In this document: positions 8,125 through 17,148 of the stretch, piece after piece | Layout of the letters: the number at the start of each line of letters is the position of its first letter | Position numbering within the stretch: the stretch's first letter is position 1 | Assembly: GCA_964371585.1 (NCBI GenBank) | Contig: CAYJMD010000002.1 | Span: 1 to 64,000, forward strand | DNA length: 64,000 nucleotides | Direction of reading: 5' to 3' | Source of the DNA: RGIG5057 sp964371585 | GTDB taxonomy: Bacteria; Bacillota; Clostridia; TANB77; CAG-465 | Made by a program: the position numbers and the translations under genes | Notes under the pieces: generated by a model | Told to the model about the DNA's origin: nothing | The model's database searches: none | Seen by the model: the letters and a program-made list of their open reading frames with translations, nothing else

Positions 8125-9201
8125 TTATATAAAGCTTTCCGGAACTAAACCTAGTTTATTTATAATTTCATTAGATTTTTCTAAACAATCATGCATTTCA
8201 ACAACTTCTTCAAATTCCCAAGTTTTAAGCTTATCCTCTATTGGTAGTCCTGCACATTCTTTTTTTATTTTCTCTAGTTGTTTTTCATCTGATACTGCGA
8301 TGATTCCTTGTACAGCAGAATTATTATTCGCTTTTTGTAGATTTAAAAGCAAACTATCAATACTACCTTTAGACTGTACTTCAAAGGCGTACATTACTTT
8401 ACCCATATTTCCTATTTTAGCTTGCCACACTGCATCTACAACTGCGCCATCTGCAATTTTTATTTCTGATTTACTTTCAAAGCCTAGCCATATGCCTATT
8501 TCTATAATTTGTTCAATAATATCTTTATGAATTGATTCGCTAACTTTATTTGTAACTTCTGTTTCTATAATGTTTTCTTTTTGTTTATCATTAATTAAAT
8601 TTTTACTTAATGGCTCAATTATATCCCAAAACATGTAATCTACTGTTAATAAATCTATGTTTTTTATTCCTTGGTCATTCATTTTTATTTTTATTTGCTT
8701 AGCTATATCACATAATCTTTTATAATTAATTCCTGTGTATTGGTAATTATGTGTAGGAACATTTTCAATTTCTAAGTATTTAAAACAATTACATGTTATC
8801 TTATTACAAATAACATAATTATTAGAATCTATATAACTTAACAGTTCACTCATACTAGATGGACCTATATGTTTAATGTTTTTATAAAATTCATCCCATC
8901 TAATTGAAATATCTTGATTACCATATAATAAATTAATTAAATTGTTTTTCAATTTATCAAAACCATTAGAATCTATTATTTTATTAGCTATATAAGTTTT
9001 ATTTCCCCAGACAATCATAGACCATAATTTACCTATATATTCAACAAATTCATCATTTGTCATATTTAATATTTTATCTTCTGTCCACGAATTATAATAT
9101 ATTAGTCTTTCTTCTCTCTCTTTTAAAGCATCAATTTCATTCATATTGTTAATATGATTTTTATATAATGTTATTACATTCATTAACTTTTCATTATTCA
9201 T
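8125..9201 (-). CDS. Putative PD-(D/E)XK-type nuclease, operon accessory gene
   Basis: 358 aa. The N-terminal 210 residues resemble helical domains seen in McrB-like or DUF-type restriction proteins. One segment, IGPSSMSELLSYIDSNNYVI, looks like a helix-hairpin-helix. The C-terminal part has a restriction-enzyme-like fold signature: GFESKSEIKIADGAVVDAVW followed by YAFEVQSKGSIDSLLLNL, giving D...ExK-like acidic and Lys positions. It lies 19 bases downstream of hsdR and 31 bases upstream of the TPR-CSD gene, so it belongs to the same transcript. I cannot name a family; nuclease activity is inferred. Confidence 0.55.
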   Translation of the reverse strand: MNNEKLMNVITLYKNHINNMNEIDALKEREERLIYYNSWTEDKILNMTNDEFVEYIGKLWSMIVWGNKTYIANKIIDSNGFDKLKNNLINLLYGNQDISIRWDEFYKNIKHIGPSSMSELLSYIDSNNYVICNKITCNCFKYLEIENVPTHNYQYTGINYKRLCDIAKQIKIKMNDQGIKNIDLLTVDYMFWDIIEPLSKNLINDKQKENIIETEVTNKVSESIHKDIIEQIIEIGIWLGFESKSEIKIADGAVVDAVWQAKIGNMGKVMYAFEVQSKGSIDSLLLNLQKANNNSAVQGIIAVSDEKQLEKIKKECAGLPIEDKLKTWEFEEVVEMHDCLEKSNEIINKLGLVPESFI

Positions 9202-9220
9202 ATAAATTTATCCATCCTTT

Positions 9221-12200
9221 CTATAATTTTCCACCAACACCTTTAAATTTATCAACAAATGCTGCTATTTTTTGAAATACACTTTGCTTTTTAGTTAAAT
9301 AGTTAGGATTAAGAGGACTCATTTTAGGTAACACATCATTAAGTTCAGTTCCATTTTCACTTGCATATTCTTTTTTTAAAGAATTTGTAATGTATCTTTT
9401 AGTTGCTTCTGTATTTAAATCTTCCTCATTAATTAATTTTTCTACTTCTTTTAATTGTTCTTGTTGAGCAAATTTAAAGAACTCATCTATAAGGTTAGAC
9501 TTATCACTTATTTCATCTAAATTTGTATTATTAATGAAATCTACAATTAAGCTTTCTTTAGCTCTATTACCTACACTTGATCTAATTAATCTTCTTGCTT
9601 CTTCTACTAAAACATTTTTATCTTTAATGTTTTTATTTTTTTCAAATATTAACTCTAAAATATAATCTAGATTAATTTCTTGAGATTTTAATAAATCGAC
9701 TTCAAAAACTACATCATTCCAATTAATATTAGATTCTTCTTTCTCTTTAGAATTTTTTTCTTTTCTTATCCACTCACGAATATCATTGTACATAGAACGA
9801 TAGTCTTGAATAACTCTTTCTGCTAATATTGGTATATTACTCATAATTTCAAGATCTTCTTCTGTCAAAGAATATTTTTCTTTAAATTTGTCTACTTCTT
9901 CTATATTTTCTTTATCTATTTGTTGAAACTCTTTTAAGTGAGTGAACTCATCATAATTTTGTAGTATATTTTCAACTTTTAAGTATTCACCAAATAATCT
10001 AACAAAACTTTTTTTATCTTTTTCGGTAACTATGCTATCTATATTATCAAAACTTTCTTTAAGTTTATATACAATATCTGCATACCCTTGTTTTGCTTGA
10101 CCTGTAGAGATATCTTTAAAACCCTCAATATATTCTTTATAACTTTTTTCAAGTACTACATTTTTTGTATTACTATCACCAAAACATTTTATTGAATCTA
10201 TTGTAGCTTGCTCCAAATTTCTAAATGCAACTATATTTCCAAATGTTTTAGTAGAATCATATATTCTATTAGTTCTTGAAAATGCTTGCATTAATCCATG
10301 ATATCTTAAATTTTTATCCACAAATAATGTATTAAGTGTTGGAGCATCAAAACCTGTTAAAAACATACCAACAACTATAATTAAATCAATTTCTTGATTT
10401 TTCACTCTAATTGCTAAGTCTCTATAATAATTTTGAAATTCTTTACTATCAACACCAAAGTTTGTTTTAAACATAGTATTATAATCATTAATAGCTGATG
10501 TTAAAAATTCTTTAGCAGAAGAATCCATAGCAGTTGGTTCAAATGTCTCATCTAATATTTCTCCAATTGCACTTTGTTCTTCATTAGCAGCAAAAGAAAA
10601 TATAGTGGCTACTCTTAAAGGTTTTTCAAAGTCCTTTTGTAAGTTTTTAAATGATTCATAATATAATTTAGCGGCATCTACAGAAGATACAGCAAACATA
10701 GCATTAAACCCTTTTGACCCTGGATAATTCCTATGTGTTTTAATATTATAATTTTTTAATATATATTCAGTTATCTCAGCTATTCTTTGTGGATGCAATA
10801 AAGCTTGTTTTGTTTCATAAGCAGTTAACTTTTTCATATCTTTTTCAGTTTCATAACCTTTAAATACTGGACTAACATTATTATAATCAACTTTAAATTT
10901 CAATACTTTTTCATCTCTAATTGCATCAGTAATTACATATGAATGTAATTCTTTACCAAATACAGAAGCAGTAGTTTCAGAACCTAATGCATTTTCTGGA
11001 AATATAGGTGTTCCAGTAAAGCCAAATTGATAATATTTTTTAAAAGTTCTATTTATATTTTTTTGAGCCTCACCAAATTGTGATCTATGCGCTTCATCAA
11101 ATATAAATACAACTTGTTTATCATAAACCTCATGACTTTTTTCTGTCTTCATAAAATTATTTAACTTTTGAATAGTAGTAACTATGATTTTATTATCATC
11201 TTTTTCAATATTTCTTTTAAGACCAGCTGTATTTTCAGAACCATTTACACTATCAGGTGAGAATCTTTGATATTCTTTCATTGTTTGATAATCTAAATCT
11301 TTTCTATCTACCACAAAGAAAACTTTATCAATAAAATCAAGTTCAGTTGCAAGTCTGGCTGCTTTAAAACTTGTTAAAGTTTTACCAGAACCAGTTGTAT
11401 GCCAAATAAATCCTCCACCATCAACACTTTTCCATTTTTTTGAATTATATGAACTTTGTATCTTCCATAATATTCTTTCAGTTGCAGCTATTTGATATGG
11501 TCTCATTATAAGTAAATGATTACTAGTATCAAAAACAGAATAATTAAGTATTATTTTTAAAATGGTATTCTTTTCAAAGAATGTTGCTGTAAAATCTTTT
11601 AAATCTTTAATTAATTTATTTTCAGAATCAGCCCAGTTCATAGTAAAATCAAAACTATTTTTATCTCTTTTAGTCGTATTAGCAAAGTATCTACTATCAG
11701 TACCATTAGATATTACAAATAACTGTAGATATTTATATAAAGAATTCTCACTATTAAAACTCTCTTTACTATATCTATGGATTTGATTAAAAGCTTCCCT
11801 TATAGCAACTCCACGCTTTTTCAATTCTATTTGTATTAAAGGTAGTCCATTAACTAAAATAGTAACATCATATCTATTTAAACTACTTCCTTTTTGTTCA
11901 AACTGAGAAATAACTTGTAATTTATTTTTTAATATATCTTTTTTATTTACTAAATAAATATTTTCAATATGTCCATCATCAAAAACAAAATCATAAACAT
12001 AATCTTCTTGTATTTTTTTAATTCTATCAATATGATTATCTGATGGCTTGTCTAAATATTCTAAACAAAATCTTTCCCACTCATTATCAGTGAAAACACA
12101 ATTATTTAATCTACTTAATTCAATTCTTATATTTTTAAGCATTGCATCTTTAGAAGTAATATTATTTGCATATTCATAGCCCTGATTAACAAGATCTTTA

Positions 12201-12319
12201 ATCAATTCTTTTTCTAAATCCGATTCTGTTTGATAAACATCACCTATTTGTTCAATCTTATTATATTTATCTAATACTATAAAATCTTTTGATTCTACTA
12301 TTGTTTTCAATTCATTCAT
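9221..12319 (-). CDS. hsdR: Type I restriction enzyme R subunit
   Basis: 1032 aa from the ATG at 12319 (GGAGA 7 bases upstream, inside the preceding gene end); a 13-residue longer frame overlaps the upstream gene. HsdR cuts and translocates unmodified DNA. An N-terminal PD-(D/E)XK nuclease site is seen in IQIELKKRG near 163. The SF2 motor shows WHTTGSGKT (motif I, about 310), FDEAHRS (motif II, about 408), FTGTPIF (motif III) and QAFSRTNR (motif VI). All expected motifs are present, so it looks intact. It is the fourth gene in an operon starting with hsdM. A piece of it is duplicated at about 4992..5100. Confidence 0.93.
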   Translation of the reverse strand: MNELKTIVESKDFIVLDKYNKIEQIGDVYQTESDLEKELIKDLVNQGYEYANNITSKDAMLKNIRIELSRLNNCVFTDNEWERFCLEYLDKPSDNHIDRIKKIQEDYVYDFVFDDGHIENIYLVNKKDILKNKLQVISQFEQKGSSLNRYDVTILVNGLPLIQIELKKRGVAIREAFNQIHRYSKESFNSENSLYKYLQLFVISNGTDSRYFANTTKRDKNSFDFTMNWADSENKLIKDLKDFTATFFEKNTILKIILNYSVFDTSNHLLIMRPYQIAATERILWKIQSSYNSKKWKSVDGGGFIWHTTGSGKTLTSFKAARLATELDFIDKVFFVVDRKDLDYQTMKEYQRFSPDSVNGSENTAGLKRNIEKDDNKIIVTTIQKLNNFMKTEKSHEVYDKQVVFIFDEAHRSQFGEAQKNINRTFKKYYQFGFTGTPIFPENALGSETTASVFGKELHSYVITDAIRDEKVLKFKVDYNNVSPVFKGYETEKDMKKLTAYETKQALLHPQRIAEITEYILKNYNIKTHRNYPGSKGFNAMFAVSSVDAAKLYYESFKNLQKDFEKPLRVATIFSFAANEEQSAIGEILDETFEPTAMDSSAKEFLTSAINDYNTMFKTNFGVDSKEFQNYYRDLAIRVKNQEIDLIIVVGMFLTGFDAPTLNTLFVDKNLRYHGLMQAFSRTNRIYDSTKTFGNIVAFRNLEQATIDSIKCFGDSNTKNVVLEKSYKEYIEGFKDISTGQAKQGYADIVYKLKESFDNIDSIVTEKDKKSFVRLFGEYLKVENILQNYDEFTHLKEFQQIDKENIEEVDKFKEKYSLTEEDLEIMSNIPILAERVIQDYRSMYNDIREWIRKEKNSKEKEESNINWNDVVFEVDLLKSQEINLDYILELIFEKNKNIKDKNVLVEEARRLIRSSVGNRAKESLIVDFINNTNLDEISDKSNLIDEFFKFAQQEQLKEVEKLINEEDLNTEATKRYITNSLKKEYASENGTELNDVLPKMSPLNPNYLTKKQSVFQKIAAFVDKFKGVGGKL

Positions 12320-12320
12320 C

Positions 12321-13508
12321 TTATTTCTCCAATTCTTTCGCTTCAAGATAACAAGCAACTCTGCACAATATTCTAATTTCTTCTATTTCCATTTTTTCAA
12401 CATCTATATTAACCCATTTTTTTGCAAATTGTTCCGAAAATAATTTTGCTTGACACTTAGCACATTCTATATCCTCACACCCAAATATTTTTTCAAATTT
12501 GTAACCCATATCATCGTATTTAATTTCAGAATCTAAATATATAGTTTTCCTTAATAATCTTTCAACCTCTTCGTACTCTAAGTTATCTACTGCATCGCAT
12601 ATTAAATCAATATTGTTATTTATATCATCACATAATTTTCTTACAGATTTTTTATTCAAGATATTAGCTGTTTTGTATTCTAATATGCTTATACATTCTT
12701 TTAAATCAATATCCTCATGATATCTTTCTTCTAAAATGTTTTTTATTTCTTTAAAGATTTCTATAATTGAATTAGTTCTAGTGACCTTTCTTTTTTTAGA
12801 CTCAATATCAAAATCACTTATTAATTTAAGATTGTGTTTTGATACTAATTCTAACAGCATATACCTTGATTTTACAAATTCCATTAATTTTTTAAATGAG
12901 AAAAGAATTGATATAGAATTATCACTTAAATCACTATATATCTTTACTCCAACTGGGGATTCTATCCCTCGTAAAAAACTACCTTTATGGTTAGCTATAA
13001 CATAGGGGGAATATTGTGTTTCTCCTTTTTTTAAAAATTTAGGATGTCTGTTAGTCCCACAAAAATGAGCTAGAGCTAATGCTCGTATATATTTAAAAAA
13101 TTTTGAATCACTTGATTTCATAACAAAATTAGTTACTTTGTCAGATTCTGATTTCTGAACTTCCAAATATTTAGGAATTAGCATTTCAACATCACCAAAA
13201 AATTTATAATTATCTAAATTTTCCTCATCTTCTTTATATGTGGACTCTATATTTTGACTGTTACAAAGGTTTGTTACTGATTCTATTATCATATCTGCAT
13301 AAGTAAGAAAAAATATGAATTCTTCTTCTGTTTTGGGATAATTAGTATGGTCATTCAAATAATTAACAGCAGAATCTAGTCTATCCATAGATGCACATAT
13401 TAAATTAAAATATTCTTTTCTATACTTTGCATCAGAATTAAATAAATTGCTTTCATTAACTGTATCTCTTAACTTAATACAAACTTCTTTGTTTAAAAAC
13501 TCACTCAT
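12321..13508 (-). CDS. Unknown 395-aa protein inside the hsd operon
   Basis: No family is recognised. The protein is mostly helical and acidic, with a CEDIECAKCQAK cysteine cluster near 355 and an AHFCGTNRHPKF segment near 150. There is no signal peptide or membrane span. Its ATG overlaps the hsdS end by 8 bases (ATGAGTGA), and its stop is one base from the hsdR start, whose ribosome site lies within it. This tight packing between S and R argues that it works with the restriction complex, for example as a controller, alleviation factor or extra recognition subunit. That is inference from position only. Confidence 0.75.
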   Translation of the reverse strand: MSEFLNKEVCIKLRDTVNESNLFNSDAKYRKEYFNLICASMDRLDSAVNYLNDHTNYPKTEEEFIFFLTYADMIIESVTNLCNSQNIESTYKEDEENLDNYKFFGDVEMLIPKYLEVQKSESDKVTNFVMKSSDSKFFKYIRALALAHFCGTNRHPKFLKKGETQYSPYVIANHKGSFLRGIESPVGVKIYSDLSDNSISILFSFKKLMEFVKSRYMLLELVSKHNLKLISDFDIESKKRKVTRTNSIIEIFKEIKNILEERYHEDIDLKECISILEYKTANILNKKSVRKLCDDINNNIDLICDAVDNLEYEEVERLLRKTIYLDSEIKYDDMGYKFEKIFGCEDIECAKCQAKLFSEQFAKKWVNIDVEKMEIEEIRILCRVACYLEAKELEK

Positions 13509-14739
13509 TTTTTAACTCCTTAAAATTCAAAAGTTTATCTCTATAAAACTCATATTGTTGTTGTCTAATTTTTATTTCGGCAGGTAACCCTTTTGATATA
13601 TCATTACATAAGATATCAAATCTATCTAATATATCTACAATACGCTGTTGTTCTTCTATTGATGGTACTGGAATAAGTATTTTAACTAAATTGTCTGCAT
13701 TAACTCTTCTAACTTTCGCGCCTGTAATATATTGTCTTTTTTGTTTTTGAAATTGCTCTGTTTGAAAGAAATATGCAACATATTTCGGATTCAAGTTATG
13801 AGTATAAAAACATGCATCACTACTAACAGCAACTTCTGAATTTCCTAACCATACAACAGCTTTACATACGTCCTCATCATTTTCACTTGTTGTAGCTATT
13901 ATCAAATCACCATATTGTGCTTTTCTTGCTCTTTTAAAAAACTCTTCAGAAACAAATGATTTTGTTTCTACTGTACTTGTTCCATAATATGTATATATTT
14001 GACCATAATGAATACAAGGAAATCCAACTTCTGTAAAATCTTTTTTTTGTAAATTACTTCCTCTAATAAATTTACCAATTTTTTCTTCTCCTAGAGAACA
14101 ATATTTCACTTTATTTTTATCCATACAATATAATTGTTCTCTATAATAATTATATTGTTTCTTTCTTGCTGTAAGCTCTGCTGTAAGCTCTGCTGTAAGC
14201 TCTGTAAAAGCATCTAAAATACGTACTATTTCTTCTTGTACTAGTAAGGGTGGGAACGGAATTTTGTATTCTTTCAATTTTGAATTTGATACTATCTGCA
14301 TTCCTCCACCTTGATTAACATTTTTTTTGCACCATTTTCCAAACTCAAAGAAACAATAAAATGCAAATTTATACATCAAATTACTTTTATAATTATCTAC
14401 AATTGTAAAACTTGTTATTTGTTGATTGGTTAATCCATCTACTTTTATTAATGCATGTTCTCCTATCGTTGCTGTTGTGGACATTATTATAGAATTAGTT
14501 TTAATTAATCCACTATTTTTCACTGCTATTGATGTAACTTGTTGAACAGCTTCATTTAATATTCTTCCTTTTATGCGTATATCTTCCATTCTAAACCAAG
14601 GTATGTTTCCATTTTCCCAATATTCCTTTTTACTTTTTAAGGGGGTATATCCATTTTTTATATTGAAAACTTCTCCAATAGTTTTATACTCAACCCCATT
14701 AGGACATAATTCTTTAATTAATTCATCTAATTTACTCAT
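13501..14739 (-). CDS. hsdS: Type I restriction specificity subunit
   Basis: 412 aa with two target-recognition domains. The first runs over residues 1-175 and ends in IPFPPLLVQEEIVRILDAF. The second runs over about 205-400 and ends in PVPSIEEQQRIVDILDRF. The two near-repeated helices are the conserved regions of HsdS. The central spacer reads TELTAELTAELTARKKQY, three copies of a 4-residue unit encoded by a 12-nt tandem repeat. The gene starts one base after the hsdM stop and ends in TGA, overlapping the next ATG. It sets the DNA site for both HsdM and HsdR. Confidence 0.92.
   Translation of the reverse strand: MSKLDELIKELCPNGVEYKTIGEVFNIKNGYTPLKSKKEYWENGNIPWFRMEDIRIKGRILNEAVQQVTSIAVKNSGLIKTNSIIMSTTATIGEHALIKVDGLTNQQITSFTIVDNYKSNLMYKFAFYCFFEFGKWCKKNVNQGGGMQIVSNSKLKEYKIPFPPLLVQEEIVRILDAFTELTAELTAELTARKKQYNYYREQLYCMDKNKVKYCSLGEEKIGKFIRGSNLQKKDFTEVGFPCIHYGQIYTYYGTSTVETKSFVSEEFFKRARKAQYGDLIIATTSENDEDVCKAVVWLGNSEVAVSSDACFYTHNLNPKYVAYFFQTEQFQKQKRQYITGAKVRRVNADNLVKILIPVPSIEEQQRIVDILDRFDILCNDISKGLPAEIKIRQQQYEFYRDKLLNFKELKNE
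14168..14203 (-). repeat. 12-nt tandem repeat x3 in hsdS (TAEL spacer)
   Basis: GCTGTAAGCTCT on the plus strand is repeated exactly three times, encoding repeating ELTA. Type IC specificity subunits such as EcoR124 change the spacing of their split recognition site by gaining or losing TAEL units. Perfect short repeats are prone to slippage. Confidence 0.9.
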
Positions 14740-14740
14740 A

Positions 14741-16282
14741 CTACACCTCTATTTCTGCAATAATTTTATTTATTTCAGAGCGTAGTCTATTTATATTAGA
14801 TACATTTACTTTTAGTTCTTCATTTAACTTAACTATATCTATTATTTCTCTAGTATCTTTTGCTTCTACATAAGTACTTACAGATAAATTATAGTTTTCT
14901 TCTGCTATTTTAGTATTTTCTATATTCATTGCTACATGTTCTATATTTTTTTTGTCTATAAATATATTTAATATTTGTTCTATATGTTCTGGTGTTAAAA
15001 CATTATTATTTGTTTCTTTTTTGAATATTTCACTTGCATCTATAAACTGTGTTTTAGTATCTGTTTTATGTTTTGATAAAACTAATATATTTACTGCTAT
15101 AGATGTTCCAAAGAATAAATTAGGTGCTAATGATATAACTGTTTCTACAAAATTATTATCTATTAAATATTTTCTTATTTTTTGTTCTGCTCCACCTCTA
15201 TAAAATATACCAGGAAAACATACTATTGCTGCTCTTCCTTTAGCAGATAAATAATTAAGTGTATGCATAATGAAGGCAAAATCTGCTTTTGATTTAGGTG
15301 CTAAAACAGAAGCTGGTGCAAATCTATCATCATTTATTAATGTTGGATCATCACTACCTATCCAATTTATTGAATATGGTGGATTAGATACTATTGCATC
15401 AAATGGTTTATCATCTTTAAATTTAGGATCTAATAATGTATTACCTAAAGCAATATTAAATTTATCATAGTTTATATTGTGTAAAAACATATTCATACGA
15501 GCTAAGTTATAAGTTGTATGATTTATTTCTTGTCCATAAAATCCATCTGTAATTATATGTTCATCAAATTGTTTTTTAGCTTGTAACAATAATGAACCTG
15601 AACCTGCTGCTGGATCATATATTTTATTTATAGTATCTTGTCCATGTACTGCTAGTTTAGCTATTAATTTAGATACACTTTGTGGTGTAAAAAATTCTCC
15701 TCCTGATTTACCAGCATTAGCTGCATAATTAGATATTAAAAACTCATAAGCATCACCGAATAAATCTATTTGATTATCTTCAAAGTTTCCAAAGTTTAAC
15801 CCTTCTACCCCTTTAATAACTGCTACTAATCTGTTGTTTTTATCTTTAACTGTATTACCTAGTCTATTACTTGTAGTATCAAAATCAGCAAACAATCCTT
15901 TTATATCCAATTCAGATGGATAACCATTTGCACTACTTTCTATTTTTGAAAATATTTCTGATAATCTAGTATTTAAATCATCATCTGTATTTGCATTTTT
16001 TGCTATATTACAAAATAGCTGACTTGGATAAATAAAATATCCTTTAGTTTTTATTGCATCTTCTTTTATTTCATCAGTAATCAGTCTATCATCCATAGAA
16101 GCATAATTAATACTACTATCACCACCCTCTATATAACTAGTGAAGTTTTCACTAATGAATCTATAGAATAAAGTTCCTAAAACATATTGTTTAAAATCCC
16201 ATCCATCTATTGAACCACGAACATCGTTCGCTATTTTCCATATCTGAGCTTGTAATGCTGCTCTTTGTGCCATACTTGTCAT
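14741..16282 (-). CDS. hsdM: Type I restriction-modification methyltransferase subunit
   Basis: 513 aa from the ATG at 16282, chosen because GGGGG lies 8 bases upstream; an ATG five codons earlier lacks a ribosome site. HsdM is an N6-adenine methyltransferase acting with HsdS. The N-terminal helical domain (IWKIANDVRGSIDGWDFKQY) is typical. The SAM site is YDPAAGSGSLLL and the catalytic motif IV is NPPY (VSNPPYSINW). It is the first gene of the eight-gene operon; its 5' region carries a TATAAT, a perfect palindrome and Spo0A-box-like sites. Confidence 0.93.
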   Translation of the reverse strand: MTSMAQRAALQAQIWKIANDVRGSIDGWDFKQYVLGTLFYRFISENFTSYIEGGDSSINYASMDDRLITDEIKEDAIKTKGYFIYPSQLFCNIAKNANTDDDLNTRLSEIFSKIESSANGYPSELDIKGLFADFDTTSNRLGNTVKDKNNRLVAVIKGVEGLNFGNFEDNQIDLFGDAYEFLISNYAANAGKSGGEFFTPQSVSKLIAKLAVHGQDTINKIYDPAAGSGSLLLQAKKQFDEHIITDGFYGQEINHTTYNLARMNMFLHNINYDKFNIALGNTLLDPKFKDDKPFDAIVSNPPYSINWIGSDDPTLINDDRFAPASVLAPKSKADFAFIMHTLNYLSAKGRAAIVCFPGIFYRGGAEQKIRKYLIDNNFVETVISLAPNLFFGTSIAVNILVLSKHKTDTKTQFIDASEIFKKETNNNVLTPEHIEQILNIFIDKKNIEHVAMNIENTKIAEENYNLSVSTYVEAKDTREIIDIVKLNEELKVNVSNINRLRSEINKIIAEIEV

Positions 16283-16327
16283 TTCAAATACCCCCATTAT
16301 TTTTCTTTTGTTTATTTTGATAAATTT

Positions 16328-16354
16328 AAGTTTGTAATTTAACTTTACAAACTT
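16328..16354. promoter_or_regulatory. Operator-like perfect palindrome before hsdM
   Basis: AAGTTTGTAA, 7 bases, then TTACAAACTT: a perfect 10-7-10 inverted repeat. It lies between the predicted -10 (16371..16376) and the hsdM start, where a repressor or RM controller would bind. It could also form an RNA hairpin in the leader. Confidence 0.5.
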
Positions 16355-16370
16355 AATATAGTATGCTCAA

Positions 16371-16389
16371 ATTATATCATATTTCGACT
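16371..16389 (-). promoter_or_regulatory. Predicted promoter of the defence operon
   Basis: On the minus strand, TATAAT (16371..16376) is preceded after 6 bases by AGTCGAA (16383..16389), a one-mismatch Spo0A box. The -35 region is weak (TTTAAT). The dacF-type gene has a similar TGTCGAA-N7-TATAAT arrangement. Confidence 0.4.
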
Positions 16390-16423
16390 AGTTATTAAAG
16401 TAATTACTATCTATTTAATCACA

Positions 16424-16461
16424 TTTATTTCTTATTTTCTACTATTCGACTTTTATCGACA
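16424..16461. repeat. 38-nt direct repeat, copy A (tandem 0A-like boxes)
   Basis: It matches 19026..19063 at 34 of 38 positions by hand alignment. On the minus strand it ends in TGTCGAT and AGTCGAA spaced 10 bases apart, the spacing of tandem Spo0A boxes. It lies about 165 bases upstream of hsdM. Confidence 0.5.
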
Positions 16462-16589
16462 TGTTTCTTATTTATTTTGTATATATTTATCAATTTTTAC
16501 TATGTTTTTGTGATTTGATTTTACTAGTATTTTATCATCTGAATTATTTATATGATAAAATTAATTATATTAATTTAGGAAGAACAAGA

Positions 16590-16953
16590 ATGCGTTATAT
16601 AGAAAATTTATAAAAATAAATAGAGTTATATCTAAAGTGAATATATTCTTCTTATTTGAAACATTTGATTTACCAAAACTAGATATAAATTGTATTGTAA
16701 ATATTATTAATATATCTCTTGATGTAATTTTCACTTTATAATTAATAGGTTTAATTAGTTCGATATATATATAAGTAAAACTAAATAAGTTAGAAACAAA
16801 TGTAAAAGGAATATTCATGATTTTTATAGGTTATATACTATCGTTAACTCTTGTTTGAATTTTAATATCTCCTATTATGGTTAAAATAGGATTAAGAAAG
16901 TTTGAAAAAGTATTGATTCTATTTATGATGATGAATTAAAGAAAGTTGAATAA
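16590..16953 (+). pseudogene. Decayed copy of the 541..978 membrane protein
   Basis: From its AGGA-like site through the terminator this stretch aligns closely with 541..978. It has lost about 75-80 bases covering the first membrane span, has an early TAA after about 7 codons, and carries further stops and frameshifts. The final codons KKVE and the downstream hairpin are retained. It marks one end of a duplication around the defence genes. Confidence 0.85.
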
Positions 16954-16972
16954 AACTATTTAATTAAATACA

Positions 16973-17004
16973 AAAACTTACAAACATTTATATCTGTAAG
17001 TTTT
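16973..17004 (+). terminator. Terminator hairpin behind pseudogene
   Basis: The stem AAAACTTACA / TGTAAGTTTT is the same as at 997..1032, with a weaker T tail. Confidence 0.55.
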
Positions 17005-17148
17005 CACTTTATCTTAAGTTATTTTTTATTTCCTTGCTTTTTCATTCATTGATTTTATCTAAGATTTTTCTCTTCTTATCTTTGATAAATTAGTTTTCTC
17101 GATGTTTACACCATTTCTTACTATTTCCTATATAATATATATATTATA

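Noticed and set aside
13501..13503. Alternative genetic code with TGA read as Trp
   Set aside because: hsdS ends in TGA at its natural C-terminus and the NRPS also ends in TGA; only tRNA-Trp(CCA) is present.
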